The notes: generated from the letters alone by a model not told the origin. A DNA stretch of 64,000 bases from Thermodesulfobium narugense DSM 14796 (GCF_000212395.1 NC_015499.1:1-64000), one strand, 5' to 3'. Shown: positions 45,889-55,451, counted from the stretch's first letter. Program-made: numbers and translations.

Positions 45889-47481
45889 ATGTTTGACTTT
45901 CAAAGATACCCCTACCCTTCAGAAAGACACGTTTGTTTTGCAAAAAATGGAATGGTTCTTACTACTCAGCCGCTTGCATCTCAGGCGGGGTTAACTATTC
46001 TGCAAAAGGGAGGTAATGCTGTTGATGCGGCTTTGGCTGCGGCTGTTGCTCTTACTGTGGTCGAACCAACCTCATGCGGAATTGGAGGGGACTGTTTTGT
46101 CATAGTCTGGAAAGATTCACAACTTTATGCTCTAAATTCAAGCGGTTTTGCTCCTTCAAATATAAATCTTAATCTATTAATCAAAAAAGGCTTCAAAAAG
46201 ATGCCTAAATTTGGCTTTGAGCCTATTACTGTTCCAGGAGTAGTGTGGGGCTGGAGAGAGCTATCCTCGAAGTTTGGAAAATTAAAGCTATCTGAAGTAT
46301 TTGCTCCTGCAATAGATTTGGCGCGCTATGGGTATCCTGTATCGCCAACAATTTCTAGGTTATGGAAGAGCTTTTATAACGCCATTCTAGAACAAAAAGG
46401 CGATGAATTCAAACACTGGTTTGAGAATTTCGCAAAGGATGGCCCTCCAAAGCCTGCTTCAATATTTAAAAATCTAAACCTTTCTAAAACGCTGGAGGAA
46501 TTAGCCCTCACTAATTGTAAGTCCTTTTATGATGGCAAGATAGCTGAGAAGATTGTTTCCTTTTTCAAAAAACATAACGGTTATATAATCGAGACTGATT
46601 TAAGAGATTTTAAAGGCGAATGGGTAGAGCCACTAAAGTTAAATTATCGTGGATATGATATTGTTGAGATTCCGCCTAACTCTCAGGGCCTAGTTGTTCT
46701 TATGGCTCTAAATATATTAAAGCATTTTGATATTTCAAGAGATAGTTCGTATTTTCACAGGTGTATTGAGTCAATAAAGCTCTCTTTTGAGGAAGCTCTC
46801 TCTTCAGTTGGAGATATTAAATACATGAAAAAAGACATTTCAGAGCTTCTTAGTGAGGAGTACGGTCTTAACAAAGCGGGAGCTATATTGGATAAAGCCT
46901 TTTTGCCAAAAGTTCAGAATACCTATTGTGGCAATACTGTATATCTTTGTACAGCAGATAAAGATGGAAATATGGTAAGTTATATACAGAGCAATTACAT
47001 GGGGTTTGGTTCTGGAATAGTGATAGAAGACACTGCAATTTCAATGCATAATAGGGGGGCTAATTTTGTGCTTGAAGAAGGGCATCCTAATTGTATAGCT
47101 CCTAAAAAAAGACCATATCACACGATTATTCCTGGTTTTATATTGAAAGATAACAATGCAATTGGCCCATTCGGGGTGATGGGCGCCTTTATGCAGCCAC
47201 AAGGACATGTTCAGGTTCTTGTAAATATGATTAACTTTTTAGATAACCCACAGGCTGCACTTGATGCTCCAAGATTTCAATGGCTTGGCGGGAAAAAGGT
47301 GCTTTTTGAGAACAAAATTGACAAAAGCATAGTTGATGATCTTGTAAGAAGAGGGCACGATATTGAGGTTACTTCTGACTCAATAAGTTTTGGTAGAGGG
47401 CAAATAATTATAAAATTGGACAACAAAGTTTATGTGGGGGGATCAGAGCCAAGAGCCGATGGGTATCCTGCATGTTATTAG
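45889..47481 (+). CDS. Gamma-glutamyltransferase-like N-terminal nucleophile hydrolase (YwrD type)
   Basis: A 530-residue GGT-family protein without a signal peptide, so probably cytoplasmic. Seen: GLTILQKGGNAVDAALAAAVALTVVEP and SCGIGGDCF, shortened here in places. The self-cleavage and nucleophile Thr lies in CGNTVYLCTADKDGN, where the usual second Thr is replaced by Val, as in YwrD-like members. Substrate may be glutathione, gamma-glutamyl compounds or an acyl-amide; unknown. GAGGTGAAAG precedes ATG 45889, and TATAAT lies at 45850-45855. The gene overlaps the next by 10 bases. Confidence 0.85.
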   Translation: MFDFQRYPYPSERHVCFAKNGMVLTTQPLASQAGLTILQKGGNAVDAALAAAVALTVVEPTSCGIGGDCFVIVWKDSQLYALNSSGFAPSNINLNLLIKKGFKKMPKFGFEPITVPGVVWGWRELSSKFGKLKLSEVFAPAIDLARYGYPVSPTISRLWKSFYNAILEQKGDEFKHWFENFAKDGPPKPASIFKNLNLSKTLEELALTNCKSFYDGKIAEKIVSFFKKHNGYIIETDLRDFKGEWVEPLKLNYRGYDIVEIPPNSQGLVVLMALNILKHFDISRDSSYFHRCIESIKLSFEEALSSVGDIKYMKKDISELLSEEYGLNKAGAILDKAFLPKVQNTYCGNTVYLCTADKDGNMVSYIQSNYMGFGSGIVIEDTAISMHNRGANFVLEEGHPNCIAPKKRPYHTIIPGFILKDNNAIGPFGVMGAFMQPQGHVQVLVNMINFLDNPQAALDAPRFQWLGGKKVLFENKIDKSIVDDLVRRGHDIEVTSDSISFGRGQIIIKLDNKVYVGGSEPRADGYPACY

Positions 47482-49766
47482 AAATAGATAATATAAATCA
47501 AGTACTTGTTGTTGATCCAAATATTCTAATTAAAGACTTAAATAAAAAGTTGTCTGAAGAAGCTCTTGTATTCTTGCCAACTCTTAATCAACTTTACTTG
47601 CAATTGAGAGTTGTTGACTTGTTTCACTTAAAGTTGCCCAACCCATCGCATCATCTCTATGGTACTATCTTTAACTTTGCTTTGGGCGCAACTTTTGAAA
47701 CAAACTTTGGAGGAGAAATAAACTTAGATAAAAAGGTATTAAAATGTGCAAGCGGCTACGACTTTACAAGGTTTTTATTAGGTTTTAAGGATTTAGCTTT
47801 CCCAAAAAAAATAATCTTAAGGATTCATCCAAAAAAGGAAAAAATAGATTTTAATTTCTTCCTTGAAGATATTACTCAGCTTGTAAACCTGTGTTCTACT
47901 TTAAAAAAGTTAAAATATGAACCGTTTTCTTTCTATTTGATCCGGAAAAAAGAATTTTTTGGTAAATTTATTGCATCAATTGTTGTTGAAAAAAAGTTAG
48001 AAAAATACCTTAAAAATCAACTAAACTTTTTGAATATAGATATTCTGGAAAGCAATGAAATTTTTAACCTGGATTTCCCAAATGAAGAAGGGTTGATTAA
48101 AAAAATAAAATTAAACAAAACAGATTTTGTTAGTAAGACAACACAAATTGAAAATATAGTAAAGGATTTAAACATTAACTGCTATGAAATACTCTTTCCA
48201 CTTATAGGGTTGTGCTGTTTGATTTTTAAAAACATAAACGATTTAAAAGCTTTTGAAAGAGTACTTCTGCAAAAATTTCAAAAGGATAAAACTTACTACT
48301 ATGATCTTAACTCAAATTACAAAATTGATCTTTTAAAGAAAAATATTTTAAACACATTAGAAAAAAATAATCTAAGCTTTAGCGATTTTAAAAGCCAAAT
48401 TTCATACTCTGATTTTAAAAGAGAGCTTGAAAAAGTTATAGATAAGAAATATATTACTGACAATTTAGAGGATTTATACTTATATTCTTATGATGCAACT
48501 TTTAAAAGTTCCTTGCCGGACGTTGTTGTTTTTGCAAAAAGCACTGAACAGATATCCAGAGTTCTAAATCTTGCATTCAAACATTATATTCCTGTTACCT
48601 GTAGAGGAGCTGGTTCTAACCTTTCAGGCGGGAGCGTGCCATTAAAAGGTGGCATCTCTCTTGTGCTAACGCAAATGAATAGAATTATTGAGCTTGATTT
48701 AGAAAACTATTTGGCCGTTGTAGAGCCTGGTGTGGTAACAAAGGATCTGGCAGATTTAGCTTCCAAAAGCGATCTGTTTTATCCACCTGATCCAGCAAGC
48801 AGTGCATGGTGTACTCTTGGTGGCAATGTATCTGAGTGCGCAGGGGGTCCAATGTGTTTTAAATATGGGGTAACTAGAGATTATGTTGAATTTATAGAAG
48901 TTGTCCTGTCAGATGGGAGCATTATAAATGTTGACGCATTTCAAAATCCAGAAATTCTCTCTTTGTTTATTGGTTCTGAAGGTACTCTTGGTATTTTTAC
49001 AAAAGTGGGTTTAAGACTTTTAAGAAAACCTGAAGCAAGAGAACTCTTTTTAATAAACTTCAAAGATCTTGAAGATGCCGCAGCTTGTATAAACGATATA
49101 ATTAGCTTGGGTATAGTTCCCAAAACTTTTGAAATAATGGATAGAACTGCTATAGACATAGTGAAAGAGTATGTTTTTTTTGATTTATCTATTGATACAA
49201 ATGCTCTTCTTATCCTTGAGGTTGATGGTACACAGAAAGAGGTAGAATCTCTTGTAAGTACTCTTAAAAATTTTTTGACTTTGAGAGGTTTAGATTTTAT
49301 TTTGGCAAAGAATAGTTTTGAAATGAATAAAATCTGGGATTTAAGAAAAGCAATATCTCCCGCTTGTGGGAAAATAGCTCCAACAAAGATTTCTGAAGAT
49401 GCAACTGTCCCGCGTTCGAAAATTGTAGAAATGATCAGAGGGATAAATTCGATTGCAAAGAAATACTCTTTGAAAATAATAATTTTTGGTCACGCTGGTG
49501 ATGGGAATCTTCACCCAAATATACTTACTGATAAAAGAAATAAAGAAGAAATGAAAAGAGTTCAAGATGCTATAGGAGAAATATTCGAATTAGCACTTAA
49601 ACTTGGTGGTACGCTTTCTGGAGAACATGGGATTGGATACATGAAAGCACCTTATATTGAACTAGAATTTGATAAAAGCACTATTGAACTTGCAAAAGCT
49701 ATAAAATTTGTTTTTGATCCGAAAAACATTTTGAATCCTAAAAAAATTTTTCTACAAAAACCTTGA
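47472..49766 (+). CDS. Fused degenerate GlcE - GlcD FAD-linked oxidase
   Basis: A 764-residue protein made of two related halves. Residues about 310-764 are a full GlcD-type glycolate/D-lactate dehydrogenase: DVVVFAKSTEQISRVL, RGAGSNLSGGSVPL at 378-391, GHAGDGNLHPN and SGEHGIGYMKAP. Residues about 1-270 resemble a decayed GlcE: VLVVDPNILIKDLNKKL, then NFGGEI and CASGYDFTRFLLGF at 92-105, matching the GlcE N-V-A-G-Y-D-L-x-R-L pattern, while the Gly-rich FAD-binding loop before it is largely lost. Predicted to oxidise a 2-hydroxy acid. The Fe-S partner GlcF is not adjacent. ATG 47472 lies within the gamma-glutamyltransferase gene. Confidence 0.85.
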   Translation: MLLEIDNINQVLVVDPNILIKDLNKKLSEEALVFLPTLNQLYLQLRVVDLFHLKLPNPSHHLYGTIFNFALGATFETNFGGEINLDKKVLKCASGYDFTRFLLGFKDLAFPKKIILRIHPKKEKIDFNFFLEDITQLVNLCSTLKKLKYEPFSFYLIRKKEFFGKFIASIVVEKKLEKYLKNQLNFLNIDILESNEIFNLDFPNEEGLIKKIKLNKTDFVSKTTQIENIVKDLNINCYEILFPLIGLCCLIFKNINDLKAFERVLLQKFQKDKTYYYDLNSNYKIDLLKKNILNTLEKNNLSFSDFKSQISYSDFKRELEKVIDKKYITDNLEDLYLYSYDATFKSSLPDVVVFAKSTEQISRVLNLAFKHYIPVTCRGAGSNLSGGSVPLKGGISLVLTQMNRIIELDLENYLAVVEPGVVTKDLADLASKSDLFYPPDPASSAWCTLGGNVSECAGGPMCFKYGVTRDYVEFIEVVLSDGSIINVDAFQNPEILSLFIGSEGTLGIFTKVGLRLLRKPEARELFLINFKDLEDAAACINDIISLGIVPKTFEIMDRTAIDIVKEYVFFDLSIDTNALLILEVDGTQKEVESLVSTLKNFLTLRGLDFILAKNSFEMNKIWDLRKAISPACGKIAPTKISEDATVPRSKIVEMIRGINSIAKKYSLKIIIFGHAGDGNLHPNILTDKRNKEEMKRVQDAIGEIFELALKLGGTLSGEHGIGYMKAPYIELEFDKSTIELAKAIKFVFDPKNILNPKKIFLQKP

Positions 49767-49807
49767 CAAATTCCTAATTTAGATTATTATTAATAATAAT
49801 TATTATT
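49763..49807 (+). promoter_or_regulatory. Promoter with overlapping AT palindromes before the peroxiredoxin gene
   Basis: TTGACA at 49763-49768 and TATTAT at 49785-49790 form a promoter with 16-base spacing. A perfect 18-bp palindrome ATTATTATTAATAATAAT (49783-49800) overlaps the -10, and a second perfect 16-bp palindrome (49792-49807) overlaps the first. Tandem ATTAT/AATAAT units resemble operators of the Fur/PerR family; binding is inferred, as simple A/T repetition could also make them. Confidence 0.55.
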
Positions 49808-49826
49808 ATTAAAAGGAGGTAATTTT

Positions 49827-50465
49827 ATGACTTTTCCACTTTTAGGAGAAAAGATTGAAAACAGAAAGGTTAAAACTACTCATGGCTTAATTAACCTTCC
49901 TGAAGATTATAAAGGGAAGTGGGTTGTTCTATTTAGTCATCCAGCTGATTTTACGCCAGTATGCACTACTGAATTTGTAGCTTTTCAAAAGAAATTAAAC
50001 GAGTTTAAAGCTTTGAATACAGAATTAATTGGTCTTTCAATAGATCAAGTATTTTCTCACATCAAATGGGTTGAATGGATTAAAGAAAAACTTGGAGTGA
50101 ATATTGAGTTTCCTATAATTGCAGATGACATGGGCGAGATTGCAAAGTCCTTTGGGATGATACAACCTGCAAAGGGAACGAATACAGTCAGAGCTGTATT
50201 TGTAATTGACGATAAAGCTATATTAAGGCTTATATTGTATTATCCGCAGGAATTGGGTAGGAATATTGATGAAATTCTAAGGTCTGTCAGAGCCCTGCAA
50301 ACTTCTGACAACAATAAAGTTGCAATTCCTGCAAATTGGCCCAATAGTGATATGATCGGTTCTAACGTAATAATTCCTCCTCCTTCTGACGTAAAGGGTG
50401 CTGCTGAAAGGTCAAATCAAGCTGATTGTTTTGACTGGTGGTTTTGTCACAAGAGCATTAAGTAA
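49827..50465 (+). CDS. Peroxiredoxin, Prx6/archaeal type
   Basis: Thiol peroxidase that reduces H2O2 and organic peroxides. The peroxidatic Cys46 is in [10 protein letters not shown]. Two more cysteines, C201 and C207 in the tail [11 protein letters not shown], keep the six-residue spacing seen in the archaeal Prx6 group, where one forms the resolving disulfide. The 212 residues are normal. AAAGGAGGT precedes ATG 49827. It has its own promoter and terminator. The electron donor gene is not in the window. Confidence 0.94.
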   Translation: MTFPLLGEKIENRKVKTTHGLINLPEDYKGKWVVLFSHPADFTPVCTTEFVAFQKKLNEFKALNTELIGLSIDQVFSHIKWVEWIKEKLGVNIEFPIIADDMGEIAKSFGMIQPAKGTNTVRAVFVIDDKAILRLILYYPQELGRNIDEILRSVRALQTSDNNKVAIPANWPNSDMIGSNVIIPPPSDVKGAAERSNQADCFDWWFCHKSIK

Positions 50466-50501
50466 AAATTTTTAATTTTTGGATTTAATTTAATCTATTT
50501 T

Positions 50502-50541
50502 GGCAGTCACAAAAATGTTAAAATTTGTGGCTGCCTTTTTT
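50502..50541 (+). terminator. Rho-independent terminator after the peroxiredoxin gene
   Basis: GGCAGTCACAAA (50502-50513) pairs with TTTGTGGCTGCC (50524-50535), one G-T pair included, around a 10-base loop and is followed by six T. Confidence 0.9.
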
Positions 50542-50612
50542 AAGTTAATTTTTATTTATAAACTTTAAAAAGCAGTATTTAATAAATTTTATTTATGTTA
50601 ATATATTTGTTT

Positions 50613-51698
50613 ATGCAGAAAAGAATTGATTGGGTTGATAAAGCAAGATTTTATGGAATTTTTTGGATAGCATTTGGACATACTACTTATTTTTCCCCTG
50701 AAATTTTAATTAAATATGCCTATTCGTTTCATTTAGCTCTTTTTTGGTTTATAGCAGGATTTGTATTTAATCCAAAGTTCAAAATGGCGCCAACTCAGGT
50801 CTTTTTAAGAAATATATACAGATATATCATCCCCTATTTCTTTTTTGGTATTCTTATTTACATATATTCTATTGTTATTCTATCCTCTCACAGACCAAAT
50901 TTCCTTACGTATTTTACCAATCTTTTAATAGTGAAAGAAAATCAGTTTACAACACCTCTTTGGTTTTTGCCTGCATTATTTTTTGTCTCTACTTTATACG
51001 ATTTTATTCTAAGATTTTCAAAAGCTAAATACATATTTCTTTTAGTTTTTATTTTTTGTATTTTTGTTGGATCACAGGTAGAAGCAATAAGCTCATCTCT
51101 CAAACTTTTTGAAGACACTCAAGTTTTATGGTTGAAAGCTATTAGAAGCTATTCAATTTTATTCTTTTGGGGAATAACTGCTGGCTTTATATGGTTTGGT
51201 TTGGGGTATTTTTTCAAAAGTTCTAAATTTCTTAATGAACTGTTAAATAGTTTTTTGAGGATAAAAAAATTATTGTTTCCTTTATTTCTTCTAACGTTAA
51301 ATGTTGCTCTTTTTTTGTTATTTGATGAATTTGGTATTTTTAACGGTTCATTTCTCTCTAATTTTTTTGGCTATATAGTAACTTTTAGCGGAATTTTTCT
51401 CTGGCTTTACGTTTCAAATATTACAAAGAACAATAATTTTATGCTTTATCTCGGTAGAAATACGTTAACCATATTTACTCTTCATGAGGCAATATTTTAT
51501 TTTTTTCAAAAAGTTAATGAGATCCTTTTTTATCACTTTGGTTTTCCAGATCTATTTATAACAAGAAAAAATTTTTTTATAGAAGAGTGTATTAGCGGCT
51601 TTAGCTTAACAGCTATCTCACTTATTCTATCTGTTTTTATAATATGGTTTCTTAACAAATATTTTTCTATTTTTTTAGGGAAAGGGATTAAGAGTTAA
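50613..51698 (+). CDS. Membrane acyltransferase (acyltransferase-3 / fucose 4-O-acetylase-like)
   Basis: A 361-residue integral membrane protein with about ten hydrophobic segments. The N-terminus KRIDWVDKARFYGIFWIAFGHTTY, shortened here in places, has the WxDxxK and catalytic GH motif of acyltransferase-3 proteins that O-acetylate surface sugars. The acceptor is unknown; the neighbouring nucleotide-sugar genes suggest a cell-surface glycan. ATG 50613 fits the family start; ATG 50595 would add six residues. Neither has a clear Shine-Dalgarno. The coding strand is unusually T-rich. Confidence 0.8.
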   Translation: MQKRIDWVDKARFYGIFWIAFGHTTYFSPEILIKYAYSFHLALFWFIAGFVFNPKFKMAPTQVFLRNIYRYIIPYFFFGILIYIYSIVILSSHRPNFLTYFTNLLIVKENQFTTPLWFLPALFFVSTLYDFILRFSKAKYIFLLVFIFCIFVGSQVEAISSSLKLFEDTQVLWLKAIRSYSILFFWGITAGFIWFGLGYFFKSSKFLNELLNSFLRIKKLLFPLFLLTLNVALFLLFDEFGIFNGSFLSNFFGYIVTFSGIFLWLYVSNITKNNNFMLYLGRNTLTIFTLHEAIFYFFQKVNEILFYHFGFPDLFITRKNFFIEECISGFSLTAISLILSVFIIWFLNKYFSIFLGKGIKS

Positions 51699-51766
51699 AA
51701 TGCTTAAGAATAAACAAAATTAATAATTGTGCTTTATAATAGTAAGAAAAAATTGAAGGGGTTCAT

Positions 51767-52849
51767 ATGGAGAGAGCAAAAGCCTTAATATTGAGCGGGG
51801 GTAAGGGTACAAGACTTAGACCCTTTACCTATACCTTTACAAAACAACTAATACCTGTAGCTAACAGACCTATACTTTATTTTGTTATAGATGACATATT
51901 GCAAGCCGGTATAGAGGACATTGGTATTATAATAGCTCCTGAGACAGGAGAAGAGGTAAGAAAGGTACTTTCAGAATATACTTTTGAAAATAAAAGGGTA
52001 AGCTTTAATTTTATCTTACAAGAAAAGCCTTTGGGTTTGGCACATGCGGTAAAAACTGCCCAAGACTTTTTAAAAGATAGTCCTTTTGTAATGTTTTTGG
52101 GCGATAATCTTATTGAAAATGGCATTAGTTCTTATGTAGATAGATTTTTTACTGAAAACCTTGACGCTTTAATATTCCTAAAAGAAGTTGACGATCCTAC
52201 AAGATTTGGGGTGGCTGTCTTAGATGATGAAGGTAATGTAAAAAAGCTTATAGAAAAACCAAAAAACCCTCCATCCAATCTTGCTCTTGTAGGAGTATAC
52301 ATTTTTTCAAACAAGATTCACGATGCTATAAAGATTATAAAGCCATCCTGGAGAAACGAGCTTGAGATTACAGACGCAATAGATATGATGGTTTCAAAAA
52401 AGAATTCTGTAAAGGCTCAGATATTAGAAGGATGGTGGTTGGACACAGGAAAAAAGGATGAAATTTTAGAGGCAAATAGGGTAGTTTTGGATGAGAGAAT
52501 AAAAAGAGAAATTCTTGGAGATGTCGTTGATTCTAAAATTATTGGTAGAGTGCAGGTTGCCAGTTCTGCAAAAATTGAAAGGAGTGAAATAAGAGGGCCG
52601 GCTGTTATTGGAGAGGGGGCTGTTGTAGTTGACTCATTTATTGGGCCATATACTAGTATCGGAGACAGGTGTTATATCTCAAAAAGCGAGATCGAACACT
52701 CTGTGATTCTTGAAGAAAGTAGAATTTTTGCTGTGGCCAGAATAGATGCTTCTTTGATAGGGAGAAGAGCACAAATTATAAAAAAGCAGGGCCTAGTTAA
52801 AGCGTATAAATTTTTTATAGGCGACGATGCTCAGGTTGAGGTATATTAA
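51767..52849 (+). CDS. Long-form glucose-1-phosphate thymidylyltransferase-like nucleotidyltransferase
   Basis: Makes an activated sugar (probably dTDP-glucose) from a sugar 1-phosphate. The N-terminal pyrophosphorylase domain has LSGGKGTRLRPFTYTFTKQL, shortened here in places, FLGDN and IEKPKNPPSN. Residues about 245-340 form a left-handed beta-helix with hexapeptide-like turns (AVIGEGAVVVDSFIGPYTSIGD), marking the long RmlA class of 350-360 residues. A related uridylyltransferase activity cannot be excluded. TATAAT at 51735-51740 is a possible -10. rmlD follows directly; rmlB and rmlC are absent. Confidence 0.87.
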   Translation: MERAKALILSGGKGTRLRPFTYTFTKQLIPVANRPILYFVIDDILQAGIEDIGIIIAPETGEEVRKVLSEYTFENKRVSFNFILQEKPLGLAHAVKTAQDFLKDSPFVMFLGDNLIENGISSYVDRFFTENLDALIFLKEVDDPTRFGVAVLDDEGNVKKLIEKPKNPPSNLALVGVYIFSNKIHDAIKIIKPSWRNELEITDAIDMMVSKKNSVKAQILEGWWLDTGKKDEILEANRVVLDERIKREILGDVVDSKIIGRVQVASSAKIERSEIRGPAVIGEGAVVVDSFIGPYTSIGDRCYISKSEIEHSVILEESRIFAVARIDASLIGRRAQIIKKQGLVKAYKFFIGDDAQVEVY

Positions 52850-53683
52850 TTGAAAGCAATCCTGTTAGGTTCAAATGGACAATTAGCAAAGGAATTCATA
52901 AATAACTCATCAAATTTTAATGTTGAATTGGTATCCTTTACAAAAGATATGCTGGATATAACTAACTTTTTTGAACTAAAAGAGGCAATAAAAAAATCTA
53001 TGCCTGATGTAGTGCTAAATTGTGCTGCGTATAATCTTGTTGATAAGGCCGAATCTAATTGGGAGGCAGCTTACAGAGTTAATGCGCTTGGCCCAAGAAA
53101 TCTTGCTGTCCTTTCAAATGAATTTAATTATATTCTTGTTCACTTCAGTACAGATTACGTTTTTGACGGGGTTAAAAGCAAACCGTATTTGATATATGAT
53201 GAACCAAATCCTATCTCGGTTTATGGAAGATCAAAGCTTTCAGGAGAAAGAGAGATTTCTTCTTTGTGTTCAAAATATTATGTTATTAGAACCAGTTGGG
53301 TCTTTGGCGACGGACCAAACTCTTTCCCAAGAAAGCTAATAGAATGGTCAAAGGGCAAAGATAACTTGAAAGTTGTATGCGATCAGTTTTCTAGCCCGAC
53401 TAGTGCAAGATATTTAGCTTCTAAGACTATGTATACTATTAGAAATATGCCATATGGTATCTATCATATTACTAATTCTGGATATTGCTCAAGATTTGAA
53501 TGGGCTAAATTTATCTTTGACTTTTTGAAAATAGACATAAAGATTACTCCTGTAAGTTCAGATGAATTTACGACCCCTGCAAAAAGGCCACCCTTCTCTG
53601 TTTTGGACAATTTTCCTCTTAATAGCGACGAAGATTGGAAAGATTCTACTATTAATTATCTTTTATCAAGTTTACAATTGTGA
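52850..53683 (+). CDS. rmlD: dTDP-4-dehydrorhamnose reductase family protein
   Basis: NAD(P)H-dependent short-chain reductase for the last step of dTDP-rhamnose synthesis. Seen: Rossmann start LLGSNGQLAKEF, DVVLNCAAYNLVDKAE, HFSTDYVFDG, the active-site Y-G-R-S-K and TSWVFGD. The 277 residues are near normal. TTG 52850 begins right after the previous stop. Without rmlB and rmlC nearby, the exact sugar is uncertain; the missing genes must lie elsewhere or another sugar is made. The end is 46 bases before bamA. Confidence 0.85.
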   Translation: MKAILLGSNGQLAKEFINNSSNFNVELVSFTKDMLDITNFFELKEAIKKSMPDVVLNCAAYNLVDKAESNWEAAYRVNALGPRNLAVLSNEFNYILVHFSTDYVFDGVKSKPYLIYDEPNPISVYGRSKLSGEREISSLCSKYYVIRTSWVFGDGPNSFPRKLIEWSKGKDNLKVVCDQFSSPTSARYLASKTMYTIRNMPYGIYHITNSGYCSRFEWAKFIFDFLKIDIKITPVSSDEFTTPAKRPPFSVLDNFPLNSDEDWKDSTINYLLSSLQL

Positions 53684-53729
53684 TATGATAACTTTATTGG
53701 TTTACAAATTTATTGAGAGGGGAGAAAAT

Positions 53730-55451
53730 ATGCCCTGGCGTTTTTTTATAAACACTATTTTTGTTTTGTTTTTGTTAATAAGTATTAGTTCAGTTTCCTT
53801 TGCAGCAGAAACTACTTTGCCGAGTGGTTATATGAAAGTAACTGCTTTTGCTGTTGAGGGTAATAAACACGTTGCAACTGAAGATATCTTGTCTGCAGTC
53901 CCTTTCAGAATAGGTTCTATGATAACTCCTAACGACGTGCAGGAGAGCTTGAAGTCTATATATGCGCTCGGTTATTTTAGCGATGTAAAAGCTAAGACCA
54001 AACCATTTGAAGACGGAGTAGAATTAATTTTCGAAGTAACAGAAAATCCAATTTTGGAAGGAATCCTTATACAGGGTAACAGCGTAATCCCTACTGATAA
54101 AATTTTGAGCATAATGAACATGCCTACGGGCAAGATATTTAACTATAACGAAATGGATAAGGCTCTCAAAAGGGTTGAAGATTATTATGCCAGCCAGGGC
54201 TATACAGCAGCGAGAATAATGGATGCAAGTCTTTCTCCTTCAGGATATTTGCTGGTAACCATAGCAGAAGGAAAAATTCAAGCAATTAAAATTCTTGGCA
54301 ATCACAGAACAGTAGAACACGTCATTAGAAGGGAGCTAACTGTAAAACCAGGTGACATATTTAACTACAACAAGGTTAAAGCTGATATAAACAAACTTTA
54401 TGATATGAACATCTTTAGTGACGTAGGCGTGATGTTTGAGCCGGGAACAAAGCCAGGCGAAATATTTTTAGATATAGATGTAAAGGAGAAAAAAACTGGT
54501 TCTGTTACCTTTGGGGCAGGATATAGTACTGCATATAGCGCTATTGGGATGATAAGCTTGTCTGATAACAATATGTTTGGCAGGGCTCAGACTATGTCTA
54601 TAGGGCTACAATTTGGAGCAAAGCAATCTTACTATTCGATTAGTTTTTATGATCCCAATTTCAACGATCACAACATGTCATTTGCTGCCAATTTGTATAA
54701 CTACAGAACTTATGGTCTGCTAATAGGTGGTTATACTACTGACGAAAAGACCGCAGGATTTAACGTGTCATTTGGTTTCCCAATTTTTGACAAATACACC
54801 AGGCAAACTATTACTCCTGGGTATGAAAGGGTTCACCTCTCTACGACTGGAACTGTTAACCCAAACGACCAATATGATAGACCAAACGGTTCTTACAGAT
54901 CTTTAACCTATACTCTATCAAGAGATACTAGAGATCAAACTAGAGACCCTCGTCAGGGATACTTTGCAAGCGCAAGCATCTCGCAGACTAACGGTTTTCT
55001 TGGAGGTTCAAGCTTGTATTCGTTTGAAAAGGTAATAGCAGAGTTTAGAGACTATATACCTTTAGATAAATCAAAAGAGCACGTTTTTGCTGGCAGGTTG
55101 ATGGGCGGCACTTCTATAGTACCCTCAGGAAAAATAATGCCAGTGTATTATCAATATTATGTTGGTGGCCAGGGAACAGTTAGAGGCATAACGGATAATA
55201 AATATTACGGTAGATATTTTGCAATTGGTAACTTTGAATACAGATTCCCATTCATAAGAGGGACTAGAGGCGCTCTCTTTACTGATATTGGAGATGCTTG
55301 GGGCGGCAATTCTGATTGGCCTAATTTTAAACTTCACGCAGGCGTCGGGATGGGTATAATGCTAAATACTCCATTTGGTCCAGTCCGTATTGATGGAGCT
55401 TATTCCTCTAATCACTTTAAGGGCTATTTCGGGATGGGAAATCCTTTCTAG
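53730..55451 (+). CDS. bamA: Outer membrane protein assembly factor BamA
   Basis: Core of the machine that inserts beta-barrels into the outer membrane. From ATG 53730 (GAGGGGAG upstream) the protein has 573 residues and a signal peptide ending VSFAAE. Three POTRA domains follow (about 35-105, 106-180, 181-260), fewer than the five of E. coli, then a 16-strand surface-antigen barrel with GGQGTVRG (the lid-lock loop variant of VRGF) and a C-terminal Phe. The longer frame from 53562 runs into rmlD and lacks a start site. It heads the lipid A gene run. Confidence 0.93.
   Translation: MPWRFFINTIFVLFLLISISSVSFAAETTLPSGYMKVTAFAVEGNKHVATEDILSAVPFRIGSMITPNDVQESLKSIYALGYFSDVKAKTKPFEDGVELIFEVTENPILEGILIQGNSVIPTDKILSIMNMPTGKIFNYNEMDKALKRVEDYYASQGYTAARIMDASLSPSGYLLVTIAEGKIQAIKILGNHRTVEHVIRRELTVKPGDIFNYNKVKADINKLYDMNIFSDVGVMFEPGTKPGEIFLDIDVKEKKTGSVTFGAGYSTAYSAIGMISLSDNNMFGRAQTMSIGLQFGAKQSYYSISFYDPNFNDHNMSFAANLYNYRTYGLLIGGYTTDEKTAGFNVSFGFPIFDKYTRQTITPGYERVHLSTTGTVNPNDQYDRPNGSYRSLTYTLSRDTRDQTRDPRQGYFASASISQTNGFLGGSSLYSFEKVIAEFRDYIPLDKSKEHVFAGRLMGGTSIVPSGKIMPVYYQYYVGGQGTVRGITDNKYYGRYFAIGNFEYRFPFIRGTRGALFTDIGDAWGGNSDWPNFKLHAGVGMGIMLNTPFGPVRIDGAYSSNHFKGYFGMGNPF

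Noticed and set aside
53562-53729. Longer bamA start
   Set aside because: It would overlap rmlD in another frame, lacks a ribosome site and would bury the signal peptide.
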